This document shows, piece by piece, positions 52,991-63,300 of a DNA stretch of 64,000 bases. This stretch comes from an uncultured Bacteroidales bacterium (GTDB lineage: Bacteria > Bacteroidota > Bacteroidia > Bacteroidales > Muribaculaceae), in contig CACYGX010000012.1 of the NCBI GenBank assembly GCA_902774055.1, positions 1 through 64,000 on the forward strand, given 5' to 3'. The notes beneath the pieces were generated by a model, which saw only the letters and a program-made list of their open reading frames with translations, searched no databases and was not told the origin of the DNA. A program made the translations under genes and the position numbers. Each line of letters begins with the position of its first letter. Position 1 is the stretch's first letter.

Positions 52991-54166
52991 ATGAAGATAC
53001 ATTGGTTAGGGCTTATCGTTGTGGCGGTGCTGGGCATCGCCATGGACGTTTATATCTGTAGGCGATTGAAGCGCAACGGCTACCGCTGGGCCATGTTTGT
53101 TAATGCCTTTTGGGCCTTATTGACAGCGGGGCTCGTCATTGCCATCGGCGTGTTGCCCATGTCGAGTGCATCGATGTCCAATAGCTCCTTTGTGGCGGGT
53201 CAGTACATGCTCTACACCTTCTTCTCCATCACGGCGCCCAAGGCGATAGGCCTGTTCTTTTATGGCATCCTGCGGTGGATGAAGCGTCGCTGGGCGGCCC
53301 TGTGTGCCTATATCGTGGCCGCGCTGATTTTCGGCGTGATGTGGTGGGGGGCGATAGTCACTCCAGGCACACTTGACGTGCAGGAGGTCGAACTTGAGTT
53401 TGACCGCTTGCCCGACGCCTTTGACGGCTACCGCATTGTGCAGTGGAGCGATGCCCATCTGGGAACCTATAATGGCCGTACCGCTATTGTCGAACGGCAG
53501 ATTAACGCCATCAATGCGCTGCACCCCGACATAATTTGCTTCACGGGCGACCTCGTGAGCCGCGAGACCAACGAGGCGGAGCCTTACCGCGAGCTCCTGT
53601 CCCGCCTGCATGCTCCCGATGGCGTATTTTCGGTGCTTGGCAATCACGACTACGACAACTATGTGACATGGGTTGACGAGAAGGAAAAGCTCGCCGACCG
53701 TAAGGCCCTGTGCGACCTGCAAAAGGAGGCGGGATGGCGCCTGCTCAACGATGAGTATGCCTTGCTCAAGCGAGGTGATGACCAGATAGTCATCATCGGC
53801 ACCGAGAACTTCGGTGACCGCGTTGGTGAGAAGCGTGGCAACCTGCTGCGGGCCTATCCTGGCTTGAACGACCGCAATTTCAAGATCCTGCTGCAGCACA
53901 ACCCTTATGCCTGGCGTGCCAACACCTTGACCAATAGCAATATCGACCTCATGCTGGCAGGACACACCCATGCCTGGCAGTTCATGCTCAAGTTGGGCAA
54001 GTGGCGCTGGTCACCAGCGAGCATCCACTATCCCGAGTGGGGTGGGGCATACCATGAGGGCGACCGCTGGCTCTATGTCAACATCGGCACGGGCATGGTG
54101 GGACCGCCCATGCGCATCGGTGCCACACCCGAGATTACCGTCATCACCCTCAGGAAGAAAAGATAA
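52991..54166 (+). CDS. Membrane-anchored metallophosphoesterase
   Basis: This 391-aa protein has about four N-terminal membrane helices (residues 1-130, for example LIVVAVLGIAMDVYI and ALCAYIVAALIFGVMWWG). A calcineurin-like phosphoesterase domain follows with SDAHLG near 158, GDLVSR near 190, GNHDYDN near 222, LLQHNP near 300 and AGHTHAW near 325. Such proteins (YkuE/YaeI-like) can hydrolyse UDP-diacylglucosamine or other phosphoesters at the outer face of the membrane. Spacing suggests an independent gene, 44 bp before tex. Confidence 0.88.
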   Translation: MKIHWLGLIVVAVLGIAMDVYICRRLKRNGYRWAMFVNAFWALLTAGLVIAIGVLPMSSASMSNSSFVAGQYMLYTFFSITAPKAIGLFFYGILRWMKRRWAALCAYIVAALIFGVMWWGAIVTPGTLDVQEVELEFDRLPDAFDGYRIVQWSDAHLGTYNGRTAIVERQINAINALHPDIICFTGDLVSRETNEAEPYRELLSRLHAPDGVFSVLGNHDYDNYVTWVDEKEKLADRKALCDLQKEAGWRLLNDEYALLKRGDDQIVIIGTENFGDRVGEKRGNLLRAYPGLNDRNFKILLQHNPYAWRANTLTNSNIDLMLAGHTHAWQFMLKLGKWRWSPASIHYPEWGGAYHEGDRWLYVNIGTGMVGPPMRIGATPEITVITLRKKR

Positions 54167-54209
54167 TCCACCCTCCACAGTAAACCCAGTATATCCAGCA
54201 ATACCAATT

Positions 54210-56348
54210 ATGGCAACTCAAATCTCAACCCTCATCTCCCAGGAGCTCAATATCCCCATCAATCAGGTGGCGGGCACAGTCAATCTGCTTGACGATGGAG
54301 CGACGATTCCTTTCATCAGCCGTTACCGCAAGGAGGTGACAGGCAATCTTGACGACTTTTCCATCCAGTCCATCGACCAGCGGTTGCGTTATTACCGCGA
54401 GCTGGAAAAGCGTCGTGCCACCATCCTCAAGACCATCGAGGCCCAGGACAAACTCACTCCCGAGCTGGCCGACCGCATCAACAACTGCTGGGATGCCAAC
54501 ACGCTCGAGGACATCTATTTGCCCTATAAACCCAAGCGCAAGACCCGCGCCGAGGCCGCACGCCAGCTGGGATTGGAGCCCCTGGCCAAGATCATCATGT
54601 CGCAGCGTGGTGGCAACATTGAGGAACGTGCACGCCAGTATGTTGACGGCGACAAGGTGCCTGACACCGATGCCGCTATTGCTGGCGCTCAAGACATCAT
54701 AGCCGAGTGGGTGAGCGAGAACGAGGCGGTTCGAGCCGCCGTCAGACGAGGTTTCAAGTATGACGCGCGCCTGGTGTCGCATTTTGTCAAGGGTAAAGAG
54801 ATCGAGGGTCGCAATTATGAGAATTACTATGATTTCTCGACGCTGCTCAAGCGCATTTCTTCTCACCAGTTACTGGCAATCCGCCGTGGCGAGAAAGAGG
54901 GCTTCCTCAAGGTGGGCATCGAGATTAACGATGAACGCACGCTGGACAACATCGCTCGCATTGTGGTCAAGGGCAATGGTGAGGCTTCACAGCTTGTCGA
55001 AGAAGCCGCCGAGGACAGTTTCAAGCGCCTGGTCAAGCCCTCTATCGAGACAGAGTTTGCTGCCGCAGCCAAGGAGAAAGCCGACGATGAGGCTATCGAG
55101 ACGTTTGCCCAGAATGTGCGTCAGCTGCTGTTCGCGCCGCCCTTGGGCCGCAAACGTGTGCTGGCCGTTGACCCTGGATTCCGCACGGGGTGCAAGGTGG
55201 TGTGCTTGGACGAACAGGGCAACCTGCTGTATAACGACGTGATTTATCCCACCGCACCCCACAACGACATCGAGGGCGCGACCAAAAAAATCCACACCCT
55301 CACCGAGTCCTATAAGATCGATGCCATCGCTCTGGGTAATGGCACGGCAAGCCGTGAAACGGAGCGCTTCCTGAAACGGATTCGCTATCGCAGGCCCATC
55401 GACGTGTATGTCGTGAGCGAGAATGGCGCCTCGATTTATAGTGCCAGCAAGATTGCCCGCGACGAGTTCCCCGACAAGGATGTGACAGTGCGCGGCGCGG
55501 TCTCTATTGGGCGCCGATTACTCGATCCGCTCGCCGAACTGGTCAAGATTGACCCCAAGTCCATCGGTGTGGGGCAATACCAGCACGATGTGGACCAGAC
55601 GAGGCTCAAAGAGGCGTTAGATTTCACGGTGCAGAGTTGTGTCAACAGCGTGGGTGTAAATGTCAATACGGCCTCCAAGGAGTTGCTTACTTATATCTCT
55701 GGCATGGGACCCACACTGGCCCAGAATATCGTGGACTACCGTGCCGCGAACGGCCATTTCACTTCACGTCAACAGTTGCTCAAAGTGCCCAAGCTGGGGC
55801 CCAAGACGTTTGAGCAGGCGGCGGGCTTCCTGCGTGTCCCCGAGAGCGACAACCCATTGGACAACAGTGCGGTTCACCCCGAGCGCTATGCTCTGGTGGA
55901 GCGAATGGCACGGGATTGCGGATGCGGCATAGCCGACCTGATCAAGGACAAAGCCCAACGCGATAAAATCGATGTTCAGCGCTATATCTCACAAGATGTG
56001 GGAGAACCCACCCTGCGCGATATCATGAGCGAGTTGGAGAAACCGGGACGCGACCCGCGTTCGACGGTGCGGGTTTGGGAATTTGACGAGAATGTGAATG
56101 ACATCAAGGACCTGCGTGAAGGTATGGAACTCAACGGCATTGTCACCAACGTGACACAGTTTGGCGCCTTTGTTGACCTGGGCATCCACAAGGACGGGCT
56201 CGTGCATGTCTCCCAGATGCCCAAGCGTGGCTTGCCGCCCGCCAAGCAGGTTCATGTCAGCCAGCACGTGCGCGTCATCGTCACTGGCATCGACATGGAG
56301 CGTGGCCGTATTGCCCTGTCGATGAAGGGTATCGAGCAACCTAAATAG
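54210..56348 (+). CDS. tex: Tex family RNA-binding protein (transcription accessory)
   Basis: This 712-aa cytosolic protein has the Tex domain order: Tex N-terminal helical domain (start MATQISTLISQELNI), YqgF-like RNase H fold (VLAVDPGFRTGCKVV near residue 315), HhH region (TASKELLTYISGMGPTLAQNIVDYR near 490) and C-terminal S1 domain (GMELNGIVTNVTQFGAFVDLGIHKDGLVHVS near 645). Tex binds nucleic acid and affects transcription or RNA stability. ATG 54210 is preferred because the upstream part of the longer frame (from 53970) overlaps the phosphoesterase and is unlike Tex. Confidence 0.95.
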   Translation: MATQISTLISQELNIPINQVAGTVNLLDDGATIPFISRYRKEVTGNLDDFSIQSIDQRLRYYRELEKRRATILKTIEAQDKLTPELADRINNCWDANTLEDIYLPYKPKRKTRAEAARQLGLEPLAKIIMSQRGGNIEERARQYVDGDKVPDTDAAIAGAQDIIAEWVSENEAVRAAVRRGFKYDARLVSHFVKGKEIEGRNYENYYDFSTLLKRISSHQLLAIRRGEKEGFLKVGIEINDERTLDNIARIVVKGNGEASQLVEEAAEDSFKRLVKPSIETEFAAAAKEKADDEAIETFAQNVRQLLFAPPLGRKRVLAVDPGFRTGCKVVCLDEQGNLLYNDVIYPTAPHNDIEGATKKIHTLTESYKIDAIALGNGTASRETERFLKRIRYRRPIDVYVVSENGASIYSASKIARDEFPDKDVTVRGAVSIGRRLLDPLAELVKIDPKSIGVGQYQHDVDQTRLKEALDFTVQSCVNSVGVNVNTASKELLTYISGMGPTLAQNIVDYRAANGHFTSRQQLLKVPKLGPKTFEQAAGFLRVPESDNPLDNSAVHPERYALVERMARDCGCGIADLIKDKAQRDKIDVQRYISQDVGEPTLRDIMSELEKPGRDPRSTVRVWEFDENVNDIKDLREGMELNGIVTNVTQFGAFVDLGIHKDGLVHVSQMPKRGLPPAKQVHVSQHVRVIVTGIDMERGRIALSMKGIEQPK

Positions 56349-56380
56349 AAGAACAATAGTAGTTTGACGTCTATACAGAT

Positions 56381-56680
56381 ATGGAAAAGAAGGAGAACAA
56401 TCGTGTGGAAGTGAGCATGGGCATGAAACTGTGCCGTGTGATTGGTGTTTTGCTGGTATTGGCTGCGATAGCCTATGTCGTGTGGCATGGCGACTTTGAT
56501 GATAAAGGCATCGTGGGTTATGTGGACGATTTCATGCTCTTCATGGCTGCGTTCACGTTTGCCCATGGGAGTTTTCAGCGTCCTGAGCGCAGATATATCC
56601 GCCGCCAGTTGTACATGCTATCCTCGCTATTTGCCCTGCTGGCCCTGTGCTGGGTGATTATGCTGGCTTTCATCAAGTGA
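56381..56680 (+). CDS. Small membrane protein
   Basis: The 99-aa product has two or three membrane helices (VIGVLLVLAAIAYVVW, DFMLFMAAFTFAHG and LYMLSSLFALLALCWVIMLAF). No domain is recognised. It follows tex by 33 bp on the same strand and ends before a terminator. Confidence 0.75.
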   Translation: MEKKENNRVEVSMGMKLCRVIGVLLVLAAIAYVVWHGDFDDKGIVGYVDDFMLFMAAFTFAHGSFQRPERRYIRRQLYMLSSLFALLALCWVIMLAFIK

Positions 56681-56692
56681 TATCAACACAAT

Positions 56693-56717
56693 GGGTCGCG
56701 ACTGTTTGCCGCGACCC
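56693..56717 (+). terminator. Terminator after the tex unit
   Basis: GGGTCGCG (56693-56700) pairs with CGCGACCC (56710-56717), and TTTGTT follows. Confidence 0.75.
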
Positions 56718-56749
56718 TTTGTTAATTCTGTCATGAGAGTGGGAATGTG

Positions 56750-57211
56750 TTATTCCACTATCTCCTCTTCGTGGGGATTGATGTTGAAATGATAAGTCTT
56801 CAGGTTCACGCTTTCCTTAATCAGACCATTGATCCTGACGGCACGCTTCAAGTGAATTAGTGCTGTCAGGTTATCGTCATTCAAATCCTCATAAAGACTC
56901 ACGTAGTCCTTGTAGGCCTGGTCACACGCGGCAAGCACGGCTTGGTCATTACCTTGCGGGTTAGGGGTGGGGTAGGCTTTCTTGATGGCATCCTGCATCA
57001 GTGGGATGGGATTTTGATACATAGTTGTTCCATCCTTGGAGCCATTAACAAGAAACTGTTCCTCCACTTCGAAGTAGTAGTCGATAGCGTTGGTTTTGTC
57101 GTCGTCATCACCACATGAGGTGAACACACCCAACCCGCTGACCACGATAATGGCCAGCAGCAACAGCCGCCAAGCACTCTTTTGTCTTGTCATTAGTGAC
57201 GTGGATTTCAT
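56750..57211 (-). CDS. Lipoprotein, paralogue of the 57706 gene
   Basis: This 153-aa product has a lipobox VFTSC (Cys near residue 33 of the longest frame). The mature part (IDYYFEVEEQFLVNGS...AIKKAYPTPNPQGNDQAVLAACDQAYKDYVSLYE...ALIHLKRAVRINGLIKESVNLKTYHF) aligns with the lipoprotein at 57706-58164. It follows a dockerin-like gene by 6 bp on the same strand, from a promoter at 57610. Function unknown, and no catalytic motif is seen. Confidence 0.8.
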   Translation of the reverse strand: MKSTSLMTRQKSAWRLLLLAIIVVSGLGVFTSCGDDDDKTNAIDYYFEVEEQFLVNGSKDGTTMYQNPIPLMQDAIKKAYPTPNPQGNDQAVLAACDQAYKDYVSLYEDLNDDNLTALIHLKRAVRINGLIKESVNLKTYHFNINPHEEEIVE

Positions 57212-57217
57212 TTAGCG

Positions 57218-57568
57218 TTATTTCTGTTGCTTCTTCTCCAGGCTGCGATCAATGGCCTCGCTCACTTCGCTGATGTTGGGCGTGGGAGGCTCATTGTCAA
57301 GGATGTCGTTGATGATGGCGTCCACGCTGGCGGGCTTTTGGGCCGGAGCCTTGTTGATGCGCATCTCCTCGAGAGCCTCATCGATGATAACAGATACATC
57401 CTGGATGGTAATCACACCATCGTGGTTGGCATCGAGGTCGGTTGCCATGGCCTTGGTGGGAGCCACCTTGCCCAGCAGGACATCGATGCACTGGTCAACG
57501 CGGTCGTTAGCACTGGCTGAGAGCGCCAAGGCTACAACGCAAAACAGTAAAGTAAAGATTTTCTTCAT
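57218..57568 (-). CDS. Secreted dockerin-like EF-hand protein
   Basis: The 116-aa product has a signal peptide (FTLLFCVVALALSASA). A single full EF-hand/dockerin-type loop follows (DLDANHDGVITIQDVSVIIDEAL near residue 45), preceded by a half repeat (VDQCIDVLLGKVAPTKAMA). The C-terminal 45 residues are hydrophilic helices. It may bind calcium and a partner. It is the first gene of a unit with the lipoprotein at 56750. Confidence 0.82.
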   Translation of the reverse strand: MKKIFTLLFCVVALALSASANDRVDQCIDVLLGKVAPTKAMATDLDANHDGVITIQDVSVIIDEALEEMRINKAPAQKPASVDAIINDILDNEPPTPNISEVSEAIDRSLEKKQQK

Positions 57569-57609
57569 ATCGTTTCCTTTTTTAATGAGTAATAATCGTT
57601 TTGTTGATG

Positions 57610-57617
57610 CAAAGGTA
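57610..57617 (-). promoter_or_regulatory. -7 box TACCTTTG for the dockerin-like/lipoprotein unit
   Basis: CAAAGGTA on the plus strand, 42 bp upstream of the start at 57568. Confidence 0.75.
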
Positions 57618-57705
57618 GTTCATGAAAACCAATTTTGCAAGAAAGAGTCCTAAATAATATTTTCGGGAATTCTTAATCCGGCTATTGGCCTGAGTCCCAA
57701 ATAAA

Positions 57706-58164
57706 CTAGAACACTGGCGGAATATAACCAAAATGGTACACCCTCAAGCAGGTGCTGCTGCGGATGATTCCATCGATTCTATAGACCCGATACAGTGTGG
57801 CGACACAAATCGTGTTCTTTTCCAACTGACCAAACTGTGCTTTGTAAGAGTAATAGATATCATCGCAAGCGGCCCCTACCTTGGAATCATCGCCTTGGGT
57901 GGTAGGAACGGGATAATTTTCCCGAATGGCAACCCTTAAATCCTCAATGGTTCTGGCCAGGACATTGCTGCCCGCACTCATGGTGCCTTGCTCCTGGTCA
58001 GTTGAAGAGATGCTGATGTCCTCCTGTGAATTGATGTGCAAGTAGTAGTCAATCAGGATTTCATCATCATTATTAGAACAGGCGCTGAAGGCGGTAACAC
58101 ATCCTACGAGCAATAATGCCACATAGAGGGTCCGCAATATGTACTGTTGGCATTTTTTGTTCAT
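57706..58164 (-). CDS. Lipoprotein, paralogue of the 56750 gene
   Basis: The product of about 152 aa has a lipoprotein signal ending in AFSAC. It shares with the 56750 protein the pattern DYYLHIN...LRVAIRENYPVPTTQGDDSKVGAACDDIYYSY...TLYRVYRIDGIIRSSTCLRVYHF, so the two are tandem duplicates separated by the dockerin-like gene. ATG 58164 is used instead of the longer frame (58176). Function unknown. A TATTTTTG box lies 33 bp upstream. Confidence 0.8.
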   Translation of the reverse strand: MNKKCQQYILRTLYVALLLVGCVTAFSACSNNDDEILIDYYLHINSQEDISISSTDQEQGTMSAGSNVLARTIEDLRVAIRENYPVPTTQGDDSKVGAACDDIYYSYKAQFGQLEKNTICVATLYRVYRIDGIIRSSTCLRVYHFGYIPPVF

Positions 58165-58196
58165 AATAATAAGCATTTAAATCATATTCATCGATG

Positions 58197-58204
58197 CAAA
58201 AATA
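58197..58204 (-). promoter_or_regulatory. -7 box TATTTTTG for the 57706 lipoprotein
   Basis: CAAAAATA on the plus strand, 33 bp upstream of ATG 58164. Confidence 0.6.
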
Positions 58205-58267
58205 ATGATTGGAAATGAGTTATGCAAGAAAATGGTCAAAAAATGCCGACTTTCCATCTAAAATATT

Positions 58268-58275
58268 TAACTTTG
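58268..58275 (+). promoter_or_regulatory. -7 box TAACTTTG for nadE
   Basis: It lies inside the longest frame that could start nadE (58222) and 31 bp before ATG 58306, so it decides the start. Confidence 0.75.
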
Positions 58276-58305
58276 CAAGTTAAAACTCATGACAAGAAAA
58301 AGGAT

Positions 58306-60294
58306 ATGGCAAAAGAAAAAGTCAAAGCGGTGACCGATTATGGTTTTGTTCGTGTGGCGGCCGTTGTGCCACAAGTGAATGTTGCAGATGTGGAGAATAA
58401 CTTGACCCACATCATCGAGAGCTTGGAACAGGCGATTGATGCCGGAGCCCACATCGTGGTCTTTCCCGAACTGTGTGTGACGGGTTATACTTGTGCCGAT
58501 TTGTTTGGTAACGAGTTGTTGCTCGATGCGGCCGAGCAGGCATTGGTCACCTTGTGTGACCGCTTCAAGGATGCCCCGGTCATGGTTGTCGTTGGGGCAC
58601 CCCTGCGTTGCAGTGGCCATCTGTTCAACTGCGCTGTCGTGATTAATGACGGTGAGATGTGGGTGGTCCCCAAGACCTATATCCCTAACTATAAGGAGTT
58701 TTACGAGAAACGCTGGTTTACCACGAGCAATATCACCGCCATTGCCGGCAAGGACACCATTATGGTCGGCGACATGAACGTGCCTTTTGGTACTCACATG
58801 ATTTTTGATGCGGGTCGTGCTCGGGTGGCTGTTGAGATTTGCGAGGACCTGTGGGTGCCCGCACCTCCCAGCAGCATTGCCGCCATCAATGGCGCCAATG
58901 TGATTGTGAATCTGTCGGCCAGCAATGAACTCATCGGCAAGCACACCTATCTGATGGACCTCATCAAGCACCAGAGTGCGCATTGCATTGCTGCCTACGT
59001 CTATGCCTCGTGTGGCTATGGCGAATCGACGACCGACCTCGTGTTTGGCGGGAATGCCGTCATTGCCGAGAATGGAAAGATGCTCGCTGAGGGGCAGCGC
59101 TTCACCACCGAGCCCCAGATGTCGATAGCCGATATTGATGTGGCAGCTCTTGAGAACGAGAGGCGTATCAATGGCAGTTTTGCTGACAGCATGGTTCAGT
59201 TCGGCTCGCCGTTTGAACACATCGATATCGCGGTGGCTGGTCTGCTGGACTATGAAAAGCAAGAGCTGATGCGTCCTATGCGCCGACTTCCTTTTGTCCC
59301 TGTTGAGGATGACCGCCTGAATGCCCGTTGTGAGGAAATCATTGCTATCCAGACCGAGGGCCTGATGCGCCGACTGGACTTTACGGGCATTCCCACGATT
59401 GTCGTGGGCGTGTCGGGAGGACTGGACTCCACTCTGGCGCTGCTGGTTGCCGTGCGCGCGTTTGACAGGATGAAACGTGACCGCAAGGACATCCACGCCA
59501 TCACGATGCCGGGCTTCGGGACCACCGACCGCACCTATACCAACGCTTGTGCGATGGTGCGCGCCCTGGGTGTGTCCTTGCATGAAATCAGCATCGCTGC
59601 TGCCGTGACCCAGCATTTCAAGGATATTGATCATGACCCGTCGAACCATGATGTCACCTACGAGAACAGCCAGGCCCGCGAGAGGACCCAGATACTCATG
59701 GACTTTTCCAACAAGGTGAATGGCTTGGTACTGGGAACGGGAGACTTGTCAGAACTCGCCCTGGGCTGGGCTACCTATAACGGTGACCACATGTCGATGT
59801 ATAATGTCAATGTGAGCATCCCCAAGACGCTGGTGCGCCACCTGGTGCGCTGGTTTGCCGATGCGCTCAATGACGGCACCTCCAGCGGCAAGGCGATTCA
59901 TGAAACCTTGCTGGATGTGTTCAATACACCCATCAGCCCCGAATTGACGCCTGCCGCCGGCGATGGCACCATCTTGCAGGTAACCGAGGACATCGTGGGA
60001 CCCTATGAGTTGCATGATTTCTTCCTGTTTAACATGCTGCGTTATGGCTTTACTCCTGCCAAATTGTATATGCTGGCGCGCAAGGCCTTTGCGGGCGTGT
60101 ATGATAACGCGACCATCAAGAAGTGGTTGCGCACGTTTGTCAAGCGCTTCTTTGCCCAGCAATTCAAGCGTTCCTGCTTGCCCGATGGCCCCAAGGTGGG
60201 TAGCGTCTCTCTGTCGCCACGCGGTGACTGGCGCATGCCCAGCGACGCCTCGTCACGCCTGTGGATAGCCCAGTGTGATCAGCTGCCCGATTAA
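58306..60294 (+). CDS. nadE: Glutamine-dependent NAD+ synthase (NadE)
   Basis: This 662-aa two-domain enzyme converts nicotinic acid adenine dinucleotide to NAD+ using glutamine. The N-terminal nitrilase-type glutaminase has the Glu in VFPELCVTGYT near residue 48, Lys in IPNYKEFYEKRWF near 128 and the nucleophile Cys in VEICEDLW near 178. The C-terminal synthetase has the ATP-pyrophosphatase P-loop VVGVSGGLDSTLAL near 372 and GTGDLSELALGW near 480. Start 58306 (MAKEKVKAVT) fits the -7 box. It is a full-length bifunctional form. Confidence 0.95.
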   Translation: MAKEKVKAVTDYGFVRVAAVVPQVNVADVENNLTHIIESLEQAIDAGAHIVVFPELCVTGYTCADLFGNELLLDAAEQALVTLCDRFKDAPVMVVVGAPLRCSGHLFNCAVVINDGEMWVVPKTYIPNYKEFYEKRWFTTSNITAIAGKDTIMVGDMNVPFGTHMIFDAGRARVAVEICEDLWVPAPPSSIAAINGANVIVNLSASNELIGKHTYLMDLIKHQSAHCIAAYVYASCGYGESTTDLVFGGNAVIAENGKMLAEGQRFTTEPQMSIADIDVAALENERRINGSFADSMVQFGSPFEHIDIAVAGLLDYEKQELMRPMRRLPFVPVEDDRLNARCEEIIAIQTEGLMRRLDFTGIPTIVVGVSGGLDSTLALLVAVRAFDRMKRDRKDIHAITMPGFGTTDRTYTNACAMVRALGVSLHEISIAAAVTQHFKDIDHDPSNHDVTYENSQARERTQILMDFSNKVNGLVLGTGDLSELALGWATYNGDHMSMYNVNVSIPKTLVRHLVRWFADALNDGTSSGKAIHETLLDVFNTPISPELTPAAGDGTILQVTEDIVGPYELHDFFLFNMLRYGFTPAKLYMLARKAFAGVYDNATIKKWLRTFVKRFFAQQFKRSCLPDGPKVGSVSLSPRGDWRMPSDASSRLWIAQCDQLPD

Positions 60295-60337
60295 GAAAAT
60301 TAAACACCAATTTACTGTATCGGGTCAGTTGTGGCAT

Positions 60338-60345
60338 TAATTTTG
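60338..60345 (+). promoter_or_regulatory. -7 box TAATTTTG for tamB
   Basis: TAnnTTTG match, 28 bp before the ATG at 60374. Confidence 0.65.
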
Positions 60346-60373
60346 CACATGGTGATGGCAATGAGATAACGAA

Positions 60374-63300
60374 ATGAATATCCCAAGGGGTACATATAAC
60401 GTCCTGCGCAGTGTGGTAGTGACCGCACTGGTGGCGGTCGTCGCTGTGGTGGCATTGCTCTACCTGCTGTTACTGCTGCCGCCGGTTCAACAGCGCTTGT
60501 GCTCCGAGGGTGAAAAAGCATTGGGCGAGTTCCTCAACACGCAAGTGGATATCGGCTCGGTATCGATAAGGCCGTTTAACCAGTTGGAACTCAACGACGT
60601 GCTGATTAACGACCAGCAGGGCGACTCATTACTGACCATCGACAAATTGGGTGCGGGCATCAGTCTGAAACAACTGATTGCCGAGCGGCGCATTGTGATT
60701 ACTTATGGTGAGATTATCGGTCTCGACGGGCATGTGACCCGCCCCGACAAGCAGAGCCCCACCAATATGCAGTTCATCATCGACGCGTTTAAGCCCAAGG
60801 AAGACAAGCCTCCCAAGCCCTTTGACGTGCAAGTCAACACGGTTGTCGTACGCAAGTCTAATCTCTCCTATGACGTGCTCGATCAGCCTCGCAAGCCCGG
60901 CCGACTGGATGTCAACCACCTGGCTGTGAGCAATATCAAGGCCGACTTGACCTTGCCCCGCCTAAAGAATAATGACTTTGAAATCAAGATAAAACGCCTC
61001 TCGTTTGATGAGGGCAGCGGCTTGTCACTCAAGCGCTTGGCGACTAATGTCCATATTACCGACAATGCCCTGGATGTCCAGGACATCAAGGTGAAGTTGC
61101 CAGCGAGCGATATCGTGCTTGACGATTTGCATCTGGAATACTCGTCGCTCAAGAATCTGGGCAGCGAGATCGCACAAATGCCTTTGCGGGTGAGCACACC
61201 GGGTATCACGGTCACTCCCGCCGACTTGTCGGCCTTGGCGCCGCAGTTGGCAAAATTTACCGAGCCCATGCGCGTCGTGGCGACCGTCGTGCGCGATGGC
61301 AACCGCATTGAGTTCCCGACGCTCAACGTGAACGCTAACAACGGTGGACTCTCACTGAATGCGCGTGGCGGCCTGTCATTGCCCACCCCGGGCGGTTATG
61401 CCACTGTGGATCTGGATCATATCGTCCTCAATGCATCGGCTGGGAAGATCAACCAACTGATGACTGCCATTCCCGGCTTGACCCCTAAGGCTCGTGATAT
61501 CATTGCCCGTTGTGGCAATGTGGCTCTCGATGGAGCCTTGCACGGCAAGCCCGGCAAAATGAGTTTTCACGGCAAAGTGGGCACCGCGCTCGGTCATGTT
61601 GACCTGGACGGTACCTTGGCACGTCAGCAGGGCGACTCACGGTTTGTGGGACACGTCAAGACCGACGGCATGGGCGTTGGCACCTTGCTTGCCAAGCGCG
61701 AGTTGATCGATCAGGTGGCCCTCGATGCCCAGGTGGACGCTGTCTTGCGCAATGGTGACGTCTCGGGGCGCTTGGATGGGCACATCCCCTATGTGGATTT
61801 CAAGGGAAAACGTTATCATGACATCACGGCCAATGTTGACAAGCAAGGAAACTCTTTCACGGGCACGGTGGCCATGAATGACCCCGATGGGCGTGTCAGC
61901 ATCGACGGAACGGCGGTGCTCGATGGCGCAAATTCGACCTACGACATCAACATTTCTACCGAGGGTATGAACCTCGCCCGCATGGGCCTGCTGAACAAGT
62001 ATGCCGACCATCGGTTGAAACTGACTGCCACTGCATCGTTCTGGGGCAACTCGCTCGACAACGCGTCGGGTCATGTACAGGTTGCTGACTTCAAGTTCAT
62101 CGACAGTAACGATAAGGGCTTGAAATTCAACATGCTGGACCTTAACGCCGACAATTCTGACGGGGAAAAGGTCATCAGCATCGAGAGTGACCACATTAAC
62201 GGTTATATCTCGGGACAATACGATTTCAAGACCATTGTGCCCACCATCAAGCACATGCTTGCCAAGGCCTTCCCGCAATATCTGGGTAATTTCGCTGATT
62301 ATAGTCATGCTGGTGCGCCTAATGACGTGAGCTTCAATTTGACCATCAATCCTGATGAGGAGTTGCATGAGATGCTGAAGTTGCCTGTCAATCTGGCTTA
62401 CCGCACCATCATTGAGGGCAATATCAACGAGACCGATACCACCTTTAACCTCGTTGTTGATGCACCCCTGTTGATGCAGGGCAATAAACTCATTGAGCAG
62501 ACGCGCCTGTTTGCCGAACTCGACAGTGTGACCAACAGGGTTGTGCTGAATCTGCAGTCGCGCTATCCGGCCAAGAAGGGAATGATTGACCTTAATCTGG
62601 ATGCCAGCGGACAGGACAACCGCATTGACGCCAACTTGGGCTGGAGAATGCCTGGGGAGCATGACTTCCATGGCAACCTCAACCTGAATGCGATGCTTGA
62701 CCGTGGCGACGATGGAAAAATCAAGGCCGACATCGACTTGAACCCTTCACAACTGATTTTTAACGACACCATCTGGATGGTCGAGAAAGGGCACATCAAT
62801 GTGGGCAACGGCGTGATAACGGTTGACAACATCGCTGGCGGACGCGGCGAGCAGTTTATTCGCATCAACGGCAGGGTGTCGCATGATCCCGACGATGAGT
62901 TGTGCTTGGAACTGCAGGATGTGAACCTCGACTACGTGTTCGAGACGCTGGCGATTGACCATGTGGACTTTGGCGGCAGGGCGACCAGCAAGTGCTATGC
63001 GAGCGACCTGTTGTCGGGAGCACCGCGCCTGTACACACCCAGCCTGTTCATCAAGAATATCTCTTATAATGGCGCTGTCATGGGCGATATCGACATCAAA
63101 GCGTCGTTTGACAACGCATCGCGGGGCGTACTCGTTTCGGGCGACATTGCCCAGACCAACGGGTACCACACGCTGCTCGATGGCGGCATCTACATTGCCG
63201 ATGACTCGCTTTACATCGAGTTTGATACCGACCACGCCAATGTCGAGTTCCTCAAGCCCTATATGGAAGCCTTCACGGGTGACGTGCAGGGTGAAATGTC

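Noticed and set aside
53970-54209. Extended N-terminus for the tex gene
   Set aside because: The extra 80 codons overlap the phosphoesterase gene out of frame and do not resemble Tex. ATG 54210 gives the normal protein.
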